This document shows, one piece after another, positions 10,391 to 21,299 of a DNA stretch of 64,000 nt. The DNA is from Punica granatum. Lineage: Eukaryota; Streptophyta; Magnoliopsida; Myrtales; Lythraceae. Location of the stretch: the NCBI RefSeq assembly GCF_007655135.1, contig NC_045128.1, positions 28,304,811 to 28,368,810 on the forward strand, given 5' to 3'. The translations under genes were made by a program, and so were the position numbers. Positions within the stretch are counted from its first letter, which is position 1. Every line of letters begins with the position of its first letter. The notes beneath the pieces are model-generated. The model saw only the letters and a list, made by a program, of their open reading frames with translations, was not told where the DNA came from and made no database searches.

Positions 10391-13300
10391 TGTCACGAGC
10401 CGAAATTTCAATTGGATTTTCCCTATCTTTCCTCGATATCCATTACCACATAACTATTCACCTAAAACTAACTTTCCATAAAATTCCCAAAAATATAAAA
10501 CCAACCTGGTAAGCTCTAATATGTATATACATCTCAAAAGAGAGAAATTTTCTTTTTCGCACCCATATCAGTAATACAACTAAACAAAATTTCAGGTCGT
10601 AACATTTTCAAATCCATTCTATACCAAAAAGGATATCTATCAAATAGCTAAGGTCCCTACCTAGTTCTCCGAGCTGATCCCCGATATCAAAAAGTGTTTC
10701 TTCCGCGCAGCTAGAAGCTTATCTGGAAAAATATATGCAGGGTGTGAGCTGCATCTCAGTGAATACTATATTCCAAAGCAAAATGAATTATTTATTAAAT
10801 AAATATTTAACTGCTAACAACCGAATATTCAAATAAACAGTACAATCACATCTAATCCAACTATTCGCTCTCTCGCACAGATATACTACATATTTTATAC
10901 ATATTATAAAAATAATAATTTTTATTCAATAGGGTAACTAAATTTAAATCCTACTAACAAATACACACAACTCTTTCAACCATTTCGCTAATATCCAATA
11001 GCCCATAAATATTAAATATCCATTCATTAACATTCCACTTCACAACACAACCACCTGACATATCAAACTCTAGCAATCACACGACTTTCACAGAACATCC
11101 GTAGACAGTCTCAACAGTCATCACATCTCCAACCATCTCAACAATCATCACATCTCCAACAATCATACTAGATAAACAGTAAACAACACAACCAATCAAT
11201 ATAGCCATAGGGTTGCATTTCCTCGCAACAGAGTTATGACGGTACCGTGACCCCGCACTCATATCCATAAATTCCTCATTTCATTTCTCATAAGCGGGGG
11301 CTACCCATTATCCTCCGGTAGTAGGAGTCTAGGCGTCCATTTTATATCCCGCCGGATCAGCGGTCTAGGCGTCCATTTTTGTATCCCGCCGGATCAGCGG
11401 TCTAGGCGTCCATTTTATATCCCGCCGGATCAACGGTCTATGCGTCCATTTTATATCCCGCCGAATCAGCGGTCTAGGCGTCCCTTTTTGTATCCCGCCA
11501 GATCAGTGGTCTAGGCGTCCATTTTTGTATCCCGCCGGATCATAGTCTAGGCGTCCATTTTATATCCCGCCGGATCAGCGGTCTATACGTCCATTTTTGT
11601 ATCCCGCCGGATCAACGGTCTAGGCATCCTATTTATAAACCGCCGGATCAGCGGTCCCATGGCTATAATCAAACAACAATCACAAGCACAAACAATTGCA
11701 ACCATGCCATCGCACCTCATATATCATCATACACGAGCACAATCTCAATCACATTACAATGGTACCACATTATCATCACATATCTCATACACAATCAACA
11801 TATACAATCACACTGCATATCTCAAATCAAAATAAACATAAAATGCAATACCTCTCAAATCATTTCACACCACATAGCAAGACCGATTCATTAATCTAAC
11901 TATCACTATATTCTTCTTAAATAAATTATATGACTATAATATATCATTTTACAAGATAATAGAGTATTCACATAATATATATATATATATATATATATCA
12001 TTTCACAATGGAATAAAGTACTCACAGAACTCCCGAGATATAGTGCATAGAATCGAGTCTCTTGAATGCCAGTATGCAGTTTCCTCAGTCCCTAGTAATA
12101 ATACATAACGAGGAACCCAAATTTACAAGCATGTCATAAACTCATATCATTCAATACACATCTTTTACCAATAATTCTTTTCCCCAAATAATTAAATCAT
12201 AAATAGCATCTTTGATCTTTAGCCTGAATGAATTATTCACATAATTGCATTAAGACATAAGTATTTGAACCTTGTACCCAAAAAAAATTCTAATAAAAAA
12301 AATTTTAAACCCAATTCCAACAAGTACAAACCAAACAGCCAGTATATGCCTTCTCACGGGATTGCAAGAGCAGTCTCATATGAACTGGTATAATAATAAA
12401 ACTTGATTCCAAGGTCCATTACGCTATTTCACTAAGCTTAGTTAGTAAGATGATCCCCACAGTGAAAAGAACCTCAAACCATCAAAAATAAGAAAAAAAA
12501 ATCAACGGCTTTTCATGCTCCTTAAAATCATAGCAACCAAATCTCCTAATGTCGGCTCCTATCTGCTGACAAACACAATTTATTAAGTCATGAACAATCA
12601 TGAGAGGTGCCATCACATATACACAATTCACAGATAGAATAATACCATAACAAACAATACAATCCAAGTCAGCTATATATTAAACATGCCCGAAGCTCAA
12701 TTGGAACCGAGCCTAACTAGGTGTATACCTTATCTCCATCACTAGTTAATTAACCAAAATCTACTTGGTTCTTCCATCCTTTTATAAGTCAATTTAGCCA
12801 CATCTTTTAAATGTAACATAAAGTCGTCATGAACATGTAGAATAATCAAAAGTCGGACAAAGGATTGATAGGCAACTCAACCAACACTTTAATCACTTCC
12901 TTTAGTAATCCAAAAGGGTGTCAAAATACTCGAATCGTCCAAGTAATTATCAGATAATAATACAGCTAATACATCAAGCACAACTTCTAATTGAACAAGC
13001 AGAAATTGATCAAGAGAACAAGGGACTGATATGGAACTCAATCCGCAACTTAAACTCGAGATTAAACTATCAAGATCGAGCTAAAACCTCCTAAATTAAA
13101 CAAAGAGGCATCATATGATTCAGCTCTACTTCAAACCCAATCTCAATCATCCAATCCAATCTAAATCGAACTTGAATTGCCCCAAGGACCATCTAATTAA
13201 TCGACTCAGCACTCCAACATGATTTCCAGTCATCAAAGCCAAGCAAAACATCTCCAAAACAATAGGACAACATCCCATAACCGTCCATGAGTTAACAATA

Positions 13301-13922
13301 TAGATTAGGGGTAAGAAATGTTACCGAGTCCTCTCTTCTGAGGAGGGCTCTGCTGCTGGTCGAGAGAAAAACAGGGGCTGTAACGAAAATCCCTGAAATT
13401 GGACGATAATCGAACTAGCGAGCAAAGTCGAGCTCTCCCTTGCTATCTCGACACTTCGCCCTCTCTGCTACGAGTTGCCATCCAATCTTCCATCACAATC
13501 TCTGGCTCTCTCTTTCTGTTTTCTTTCTTTGGATGCGAACCTCCCCCTCTCCTTCTCTCTTGCTCGCTGGTCATCTCGAACTCTCAACGCCCCTCTCTCT
13601 CTCAACCTCTGTTTCTCCATTTTATTTTTTTTCGTTTTCCTCTCCCCTGTTCTTCTCCGTTTCTTCTTCGATTTTTTTTTTCTGCTAAGCAGAACAATGA
13701 AAGAAGACAAAGAAATAGAATGGTTGGAAGTATCCAAAAGAAGAGAAAAAAAAATGGCGGTGGGGGTACTTGGGAGCAATGGGGTCACGTGGGGCCCTGT
13801 GACCCCCAAAATTTTTTTTTCCCCTTTAAACTTCCAGCAGCATGTATATAATATAAGTATGTGTATAAGTATATCAGGGTATGTGCACGTGTGCTGTTTG
13901 GTAAAAAATATCAGGTCTCACA
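10391..13922 (+). mobile_element. Nested same-family LTR-like element
   Basis: It begins TGTCACGAGCCG and ends GGTCTCACA. It is flanked by tatct on both sides (10386-10390 and 13923-13927). Module D has the uninterrupted site (acatatctcatacac near 50940). The element is 3.53 kb, carries a nine-unit minisatellite and ends with a CT-rich tract, G-box (13786-13791) and TATA-like tract. It inserted after B and D separated. Confidence 0.85.
11290..11660 (-). repeat. Nine-unit ~36-bp minisatellite of the nested element
   Basis: The unit is tctaggcgtccattttatat, then cccgccggatcagcgg. Single units vary (atcaacgg, atcagtgg, a shortened atcatag). The array is GC-rich in an otherwise AT-rich element. 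The reverse-orientation relative at 1942-2135 has five units. Confidence 0.9.
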
Positions 13923-15884
13923 TATCTCATACACAATCAGCATATACAATCACACTGTATATCTCAAATTAAAATGAAACATAGAAGGTGCAATATTTCT
14001 CAAATCAATTCACACAACATAATAAGATCGATTTCTTAATATCTAATTATCACAATATTTTTCTTAATTAATTTATATAAATATAATACATTATTTTATA
14101 AGGGAATAGAGTATTCACCAAACTCGCCAAAATATTTAATGAAGTCGAACCATCAGAACGCACAATTTCAGTCTCTTCAGCTTCTATAGGCCATAAGCAT
14201 GACAAGAAAAACAATTATAAAATTTAAGCTTTTTCTTCATATATTCCTTATAGCAAACAATATTGCATTTGACCCTAAAATGAAAAAATTTATTCAGACT
14301 TAATTGCCCCGAAAACCTCGAGACTTAACTAGCTCCAACTGTTATTAATATGCAATAAATCAAGCTAAAATATTCCTATTCATATCATCTTCACCACAGT
14401 AATTCAAGACTTCAAAGTCTTATTTGAGTAGAACCACTATATTAATCAAACCTTTTATCCTGACCACCAATTAAACGCTCTCATGAGATCAATTACACTT
14501 ACCATCAAACCTTATCTTATAATTTTCACCCAAACAACCCAAGGTTAGCAAGGAATCAGCTAAAAGAATGAATCACCATCCATAGGACTCAATAGGAAAC
14601 ATCAATTCATTCACCAAGACAACTCAATATGGTATAGCCCAACAACAATAGAAACCATTAAAACATATTCCTTCCTTGCCACGGCATGTCTAAGCTATGG
14701 AAGAGCATATCAATTAGTTGGTGCATGTATGCATAACATTAATCGGATCAGTCATTAATGCAAAAAGATTAATTAACGTATCATCCTTAACAATCACGAA
14801 GATATAAACTTCTTCACTGCTAGCGAAATTCCCATAAATTGAACCTTCATATTACAACCAACAACTTCCTCAACCTAACTATCCAATCAGTAAACCAGAC
14901 CTTATACTAAGCTTAAGTGGGCGAAATTAAAAATAAATGTTCATGTAAACTTAAGAAATAACATGCCAAAGCCATAATTAATCAATTTGCAACAAACCCA
15001 CTTAGAAGAGAAACCTACTAATTCATACAAACCAATAATAAGAAAGTCAATCGTATAAATTAAATACATCATTATATCACAATAATCCAAGGCAGCAAGC
15101 AAGTAGCTCAACCCAAAACTTTTCTAGGCAAGAAAAAAAAAACCCAATCCTGTCCAACCCGGGAAAACTATCAAATCAAGTGCAACAATCTAAAATTAAG
15201 CAAACTCAACCATGATGAACTATAAGTAATTCACAAACACATATATACCTATTCAAGTTCATAAAATTCACTAGCTTCATCAAATTTAACTAATTTCACA
15301 CAAGGCAAGGCTCAAGCAAGGAAAACATAAAAATTTAAGTCTATTGGCTAACTTGATTAATTTGGAGAAATCTACCTCATTTCAAATCTGAGATGAAAAT
15401 AAATCCCTTAAAACTTTCTCAAATCGCTTAACCTTCAAACCTATAGCCAAAACCTCAGAGAAAGAGAGGTTGGAAGGGGGAAAGGTGATCGCAGGGTCGG
15501 GTCTTCATGGACATGTACTGAACTTCTTCTGCTTCTGCAGGTTCCTCCCACTTCCTCCTATTCTCTCTCTCTCTCTCTCTCTCTCTCTGTTCCTCTCTCT
15601 CGCCCTCTGTTCTTCTCTGTTTCTCTTTAATTTCTCCCGCCCAAAAACAGAGCCAAAAGGAAAGGAACGGAACAAAATTAAAAAAAGAAAGAAATGTGTG
15701 GCGGTGGAAATGGATTTGCAGGGGCAGATGAGCCCACGTGGGCCCTTTTCTACCCTTTCTTTTTTGTTTTATTTCTTCGTGTTCTGGCAACGTGTATATA
15801 ATATATATATATATATGAAAGCATATGTATGTATAAGCGTACCTAGGTATATTTTAAAAAATAAATATCAGGTCTCACAACTTG

Positions 15885-16320
15885 TAACCATCTATGTGAG
15901 AGACTCTCTCTCATTGAACTTGATGATGTCCTTTTCTGGCCAATAAAAATAACAAATAAACAAAATTCATGGACAGACACTTCATATTATGTATAGCTGG
16001 AACGAGTCCATCTCATATATATGTCGTATGATAAGTGCAGTGTCTTATCAATTTTGGCGTAATTTTCATTTCATCCACATTCCCTATATTCTCTTAATCT
16101 CTGCTGCAGAACACCAGTTGTGATTTGGATCCTCCTAATCCTCCTTAGATTCACCATTGGATCGAATCTCCCGAAAATCTAGCTAGTGATGTTCTTCTCA
16201 GTCATATTCCACCGTATCCCTATATCCTCTCCCTCAAATTAATATTTCATAATCTTGATCTTTACGGATCCTAATTAACACTGTATATATAAACGTACCG
16301 ACCACCTGAACCCAATGGAG
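15885..16320 (+). promoter_or_regulatory. MYB1 promoter and 5' leader start
   Basis: A TATA box (tatatataaa) lies at 16283-16293. The region upstream is shared with MYB2 and MYB3 and has the words tgataagtgcagtgtctta and cctccttagattcaccattgg. Because the LTR-like element ends only about 400 bp before the TATA box, its G-box lies within promoter distance. Any effect on expression is inference. Confidence 0.6.
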
Positions 16321-16410
16321 ATCCCGCAATACACACACACTCCCCATCATCATACATACCGATTGATCGCTCGAGCATTCTCGACCGACTACTCCATCTT
16401 GAGATTATAA
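16315..16410 (+). CDS. uORF in the MYB1 leader (31 aa)
   Basis: A start codon at 16315, just after the expected transcription start, opens a 31-codon frame (MEIPQYTHTPHHH...STDYSILRL) that stops at 16408, 42 bp before the main MYB start. The same uORF is in the MYB2 leader (40553-40648). In MYB3 it is fused to the main frame by a deletion. It could dampen translation of the main ORF. Peptide conservation cannot be separated from recent duplication. Confidence 0.45.
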   Translation: MEIPQYTHTPHHHTYRLIARAFSTDYSILRL

Positions 16411-16452
16411 TTGAGATCGAATGCTAACAGTTTTTCTTGGAAACACATAAAT

Positions 16453-18939
16453 ATGGACAACGACATCGAAGTAAGCATCAGTCAGATGTTCGAGTCTGCA
16501 CGTGCTGTCGCCGCCGGTCACATGTCTCTCTATGATTATCTGGATGGCTTAAACCACGACAATAATACTCAGGACATGACTCTGGAGGATCTGCGGCATT
16601 CTCTGGACGAAGAATTACCAATCCCAGTAGCCGTTACCGAGGGTGAAGAAGCAGACCGCAGACTGTCAGCTATCATCCCACCCTCAGGTGAGGCGGGCCA
16701 GAAGCGAAAGAGGAAGGAAGCAGTTGGCGATCTGGTGGACCAGAAGCCCGAGAGGAAGAAAACGGTCTCCTGGACTGAGGATGATCACAAGTACGTAAGT
16801 CACGGAGTGATATTTTCTATTTTCTTCTAATATTGCCCGAGCGTTCTTTATATATTTATTCTCTTTTATTGCAAGGAATCGGCATAAAAGCACAGCTTAG
16901 ATATTAATTACTAGTTCATATACCGGGATAAAAAATGTGCATCTATTACTATTAGTCCATGGACAATTTTGTTGCCCATTCTTCGGTATACATCAATTAC
17001 ATATATATATATATATATTGATCCGTGCTTTGTGACAAATTAATATTCTTGACAAGCAGGATATTCTTGCTGGGATTGCGCTACTTTGCTACCCTGGCAA
17101 AAAAATGGAAGAATAAGAAATGGGAGATAATTTCGACGTATTTCCTGACAAATAAGAATACAAGCGAACTTGCAAGCCATGCCCAAAAGTACTACAAACG
17201 GCAACAGCAAAAGGGAGAGACGAAGAGGAAGAGCATCAACGACACAATCCTTCAAAAGGAGGACGAGGTCAGACTCAAGCAGTTGATCTGGGAAAACCTC
17301 AGAGCCCGGAAGCGGTCCCAACTATCCCAACGAGGGGCAGCCCCCACCGTGGTGCAGTCCCATGCAGAACAGAAGCACGAGCAACACCATCTTCATCAGA
17401 TGCCCGGGATGGGGTTCCCAACAGTCCCTAGGCTGAGCTTCGGTGCATGTGTTCAGACTCATCAGATGCAGCCCGCTCCGCCTGTCACTTGGAACATGGC
17501 GCCAAATACAACCAATTGCACATCTTCAGGAGGAACCCTACAGATCCATCAGAGAACCAGCCATCCCGCGCCCACCTCTGGTCTCAGCTGCGCCAATACA
17601 ACACCGCATACACAATCCATCACGCAGGAGTTTCAGCCATCGCCCACTGCTCAACCAATGGTCCAGCCCCATCTCCGGCACAATACTATTAATCTTTGTT
17701 ACAGATTATTCCAACTGATTATTATTATATGGAAAGCAGAAATTATGCTGTTGCAAGACCTTACTTTGAACCAAATGGAGTTTATGCTGTCAGTTTTGAG
17801 GATAAATTAGTTAATAAGTGATCCTGTTTGTTTGGACAGGTGCAACACCATCTTAATCAGATGCTCGTGATGGCAGCTCCGGCTTTCTCCAGGCCGAGCT
17901 TCGATGTAGGTGGAGGACATACTCAGATGCAGCCCATGGCGCCAAACACACCCAATGCATATCCTCGGGAGGAACTCTTGAGATCTGCCAGAGGACCGGC
18001 CATCACATGCCCGGCTCTGGTCCCACCTGCGCCTATTCAAGAGCTTACGCAATCCATCAGACCGGAATTTCAGCCAGTGCCCACTGTTCAACCAATGGTA
18101 AGGCCTGCCATCCCACACCCGGCTCTTCAGTTTGGAGGACCTGCCCCACTCGTCAGATCCGTCGGAGGACCCGCCATCACACACCAGGCACTGGTCCCAC
18201 CTGCACCTATTCAAGAGCTTACACAATCCATCAGACCGGAGTTTCAGCCAGTGCCCACTGTTCTACCAATGGTACGGCCCCATCTCTTGCACAATATGAT
18301 TGATGTTCGTTAATTAGAAAGAATTTCAACTGATTATTATCATAATGAAAGCAGAAATTATGCCGTTGCAAGACCTTACTTTGAACCTAATGGAGTTTAT
18401 GCAGTAAGTTTTGAGGATAAATTAGTTGATAAGTGATCGTTGTATGTTGGACAGGCACAACACCGTCTTGATGAGATGCTCATCATGGCAGCCCCAGCAG
18501 ACTCCAGGCCGAGCTTCGACGTATGTGGTCAGACTCAGATACAGCCCATGCCGCCAAACACACCCAATGCACATCTTCGGGAGGAACTCTTTAGATCTGT
18601 CGAAGGACCCGCTGCCCCTCACCCAGGTCTGGTCCCACCTGCACCTACTCAAGACCTTACACAATCCATCAGACCGGAGTTTCAGCCAGTGGCCACTGTT
18701 CAACCAATGGTATGGCCCCATCACCTGGACACAGTGCCACTACATTGATGCCGCCACTAATTGGTTGGGACGACTGTTCAATTCAGACCTTCAACATTTC
18801 CGGTGGTACCGCCCTGATATCTCCAGTGGTTCAGTATCAACAAGTCCAGCCATCCTTTTACTACGACCAGCACATGTGCAGCTTTTCAGACCATGCCTAT
18901 GCCAAAAGCACCACTGAGGTGGAGCACCAGCGCACATGA
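16453..18939 (+). CDS. MYB1: SHAQKYF-type MYB-related transcription factor
   Basis: Model: exons 16453-16790, 17060-17660, 17840-18271, 18455-18709 and 18787-18939, all with GT-AG introns (269, 179, 183 and 77 nt) and one continuous frame, about 592 aa. Residues 1-110 are acidic, then basic (KKTVSWTEDDHK). The MYB domain crosses intron 1: W in SWTEDDH, FLLGLRYF, W in KKWEIIS, then ASHAQKYYKRQ. This is the single-repeat MYB type that binds DNA in the nucleus, with F changed to Y in SHAQKYF. The C-terminal two thirds is three Pro/Gln-rich repeats (core RPEFQPVPTVQPM), plausibly an activation region. The last exon encodes SFNISGG-like and CSFSDHAYA motifs. The start is the first in-frame ATG that keeps the domain open; a uORF precedes it. 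An alternative donor with a better match (GTAAGG) at 18099 would shorten exon 3. Target genes are unknown. Confidence 0.7.
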
Positions 18940-19087
18940 GAAACAGCCTGGCTGCTTGACCATATGGACTGTCTTCCATATAGACACAACTTCTTGCATG
19001 ATCCATGGGAATCATTAATTCCTTTACATCTGCGTTTAGTAGAATGTCTAATGTAAACTTTATCAATACTTTGGTCGAGATAATTAG

Positions 19088-19116
19088 CGAAATTAGAGAT
19101 GCAGTCTCTAATTTCG
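19088..19116. repeat. Perfect 12-bp stem hairpin at a rearrangement junction
   Basis: cgaaattagaga (19088-19099) pairs with 19105-19116 across a 5-nt loop. It sits exactly where homology to the other MYB 3' flanks ends. The left arm matches the ordinary flank (gcgaaatt), and the right arm appears to be a templated inverted copy. Confidence 0.75.
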
Positions 19117-19237
19117 AGATTATAGAAACTTCCTTCTTAGCATGCATGGCAATGATCATTTAGATTTACTTTCCTTAAATTGATTGTTGGATGTGTACCA
19201 AAAAGTAAGTTTTTAAGTAGAACAAAAAAGTGGACTC

Positions 19238-19445
19238 TTACCTTGTAACGGATTCGCCACTAAAATAGCAGACACTTTGGATCTCTGCCTGCATATCCCA
19301 ACATTTCGGATCAAGATGAAGAGGAGGCCCGCATGGGATGAGGAGGAGGCCCGCTATGGTACCTGCTGTGGTTGATAAGTTGCAACATGAAGCCTTTATG
19401 AGTCTCGCCCAACCCAAGCTTTTCCACTGTTAAAGAAATGTTCGG
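19238..19445 (-). pseudogene. Decayed fragment of a GEM-like exon 2
   Basis: The stretch aligns by eye with exon 2 of the neighbouring GEM-like gene and its donor site (20491-20660). Shared words are ttaccttgtaa, gatgaagaggaggcc and gtgaagcctttaggag-like sequence. A duplicated gatgaggaggaggcccgc and other indels break the frame. No start or later exons are seen. It suggests the GEM-like gene was once duplicated here. Confidence 0.6.
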
Positions 19446-20210
19446 TCTTGATTGGAGTGCAATCACTCCCTGCATATCTCATGAACATGTAATTGGAACT
19501 TTAGAAAATGAATCTTCGTGTACAACTGATGGACATTACCTAAGCTCCTAATCCTTTCCTGATTCCACTGCCCTTCTCATGACAGGGTCGGTTAGGTTTC
19601 CATTTTCACGCTAAACTACATTGAGTATTGATAAAATATGCAGAAGATTTGCTCATCCTGCCATTCTTGGAAGGGGCGAGTTCTTCAGTTATCATTCTGG
19701 CTCATTCATTCAATGATCATTCTGGTCCATTCTGTATCATAAGTTCTTTTCGCCCTAGCCTGATTAAAATGTATCTTTAGAGGGCAGCTTCCCTGATTCA
19801 TTACCAGAGAAGCCAAGAGGTGGAGTGCTGCTAAGGAATTCTAGAAAATGTTCGAACATGATAAGGAAACATCAGACCTTAGTTTATCATCTTTTGGTGG
19901 TGACTAAAGCTCGCAGAGCCGATCAAAGTACAGAATAAAAGCCTAAAACTGCCAGTTTGAAGTTTCATTTAAGTTGCAGATAAGCTTCCTTAGCACAGCA
20001 TTGTGTATGTATTCCTTTCCAGCTGGGGGAGATATTCTTCGAGGATGACATACCATTGATGAAACTTAAAGCAGATTCACATTTCTCGGTAACAAAGTTC
20101 TTTGCAATTTGTCAACCGGCTAAAGATGTTGATATTCTCCAAATTTACATGTCATAAGAAATTAGGACAAAGAAGAAAATGAGAGTTTTTCCTAAAGCAC
20201 AAAACTACCA
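19446..20210. other. Intergenic, no gene recognised
   Basis: This is the 3' side of the GEM-like gene. It is less AT-rich than the spacers around it. No convincing reading frame, repeat or RNA was found on either strand. It has no copy elsewhere in the window. Confidence 0.5.
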
Positions 20211-21077
20211 TTATTTATCACATCTATGCTCGAGGAAGAGTGCCTGCTGAAGATATTTCCAGGTTTTCTGAAAATTCAGGAATCCCATGAACCAGAAGTC
20301 GAAGTTGTCTACAGTAACTATCTGTATGTACTTCTGTGATGGCTTCTTGACGTTCTTGCTTTGGTTTGCTCTCTCTATCTTTGATAGTGGGATCAACACC
20401 TGCGGAAAAGGGAAAAGGCAATCACGTCATAAGGTCGAACCAAAAGCACATCCGTTGGTTTGCAAAATTGAAAACATGGAAAGGCTTCCTTTTTACCTTG
20501 TAATGCACCTTGACAGTGTCACCATTCGGACAGGACAGCTTTAAGGATCTGTGACTGAAGAATGCTATGTTCCGGGTGGAGATGAAGAGGAGGCCGGCAA
20601 TGGGACCCGCTGTAGTCGACAAGCAACAGTGTGAAGCCTTTAGGAGTGTCTCTTTGTCAGAGACATTAAACAGTGTCTTGAAAACTTTCTCCCTTCCACC
20701 CACTAGAAGGAATCGAACACCCAAGCTCAGCTTCCCTTTCACTGTTTCTGATATCTTGGGACTCGACCTCACTAGAAACATGTAAAGGTTGAGAGGCTAA
20801 TCAGTATGGTCATTTCTTAGAGGAATAATAATCAGGTATCATAACAAACAAAGTTTCATGATAAATTACCATGATCTCGGAAACTGTGAGCAAAAACATC
20901 AGCCTTCTTCCCGAGCTTGTTCATCCTCTTAAGCATCGAACCTTTTCCTAACTTTTGCAATTGATCACCACGCTTACTGGATCGACATTGCATGGAATCA
21001 GAATCAGTCAATAATAAGGATCCTGAGATCACTGGAACCCCGATCACTTGTTCCATGAATTGTTTCCTCATCTTCAT
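20211..21077 (-). CDS. GEM-like GRAM-domain protein
   Basis: Three exons on the minus strand: 21077-20870, 20771-20497 and 20399-20211, with GT-AG introns of 98 and 97 nt. The continuous frame is 223 aa, the usual length for plant GEM-like proteins. Residues 8-16 (QVIGVPVIS) and LKRMNKLGKKAD are the family N-terminus. The GRAM core follows: PKISETVKGKLSLG, KVFKTLFNV, LLKASHCCLSTTAGPIAGLLF and SLKLSCPNGD. The end is SENVKKPSQKY-like, then TVDNFDFWFMGFLNFQK. GRAM domains bind membranes or phosphoinositides. The family includes the Arabidopsis modulator of GLABRA2 expression and ABA/stress-responsive members. The exact paralogue is not assigned. All key motifs and splice sites are intact. It is single-copy in this window and missing from module D. 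Confidence 0.85.
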
Positions 21078-21245
21078 TCGATTAATGAATGGCTTCAGAT
21101 GACTTATCTTGCGCTCCGACTCTCCGCTTCTTCAAATGGGAGAACAGTAGGAGAAGCCCTTTAGAAGAGAAGCATATGATATCAATCACCAAGAGAGAAC
21201 GGGAGAGGCAGAAACTTGAGTTGTGAGGATCGGTTTGATTTAATG

Positions 21246-21255
21246 TGTATTTATA
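21246..21255 (-). promoter_or_regulatory. TATA box of the GEM-like gene
   Basis: The reverse strand reads ctataaatac, 170-180 bp upstream of the start codon. A pyrimidine/purine-rich leader (ctctcccgttctct) lies between. Confidence 0.55.
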
Positions 21256-21299
21256 GAGAATGAAGTCGGACGGGTGAATCGGGAAACTTTGTGACTCGG

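Larger units (their letters stand above)
9305..15879 (+). mobile_element. Long solo-LTR-like element, module B, with nested insertion
   Basis: The element begins TGTCACGACCCG and ends GGTCTCACA, flanked on both sides by acttg (9300-9304 and 15880-15884). This is a 5-bp duplication with TG...CA ends, as for LTR elements. Without the nested element it is about 3.04 kb and matches 49899-52871 in module D, which has the same duplication. No retrotransposon protein is visible. A minisatellite lies at about 10150-10262. The last 150 bp holds a G-box (15735-15740) beside GGGCCC, then a TATA-like tract. Confidence 0.8.

Noticed and set aside
15455..15946. Long overlapping frames on both strands around the CT tract (also 13399-13972, 52428-52838, 39538-39798)
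   Set aside because: Low-complexity CT/GA repeats give long open frames on both strands by chance. Proteins would be Ser/Leu or Arg/Glu runs.
17443..17718. Alternative-frame readings of the MYB Pro/Gln-rich exons (several strands and frames)
   Set aside because: They arise because the repeat is GC-rich and lacks stops. The frame continuous with the MYB domain explains the region.
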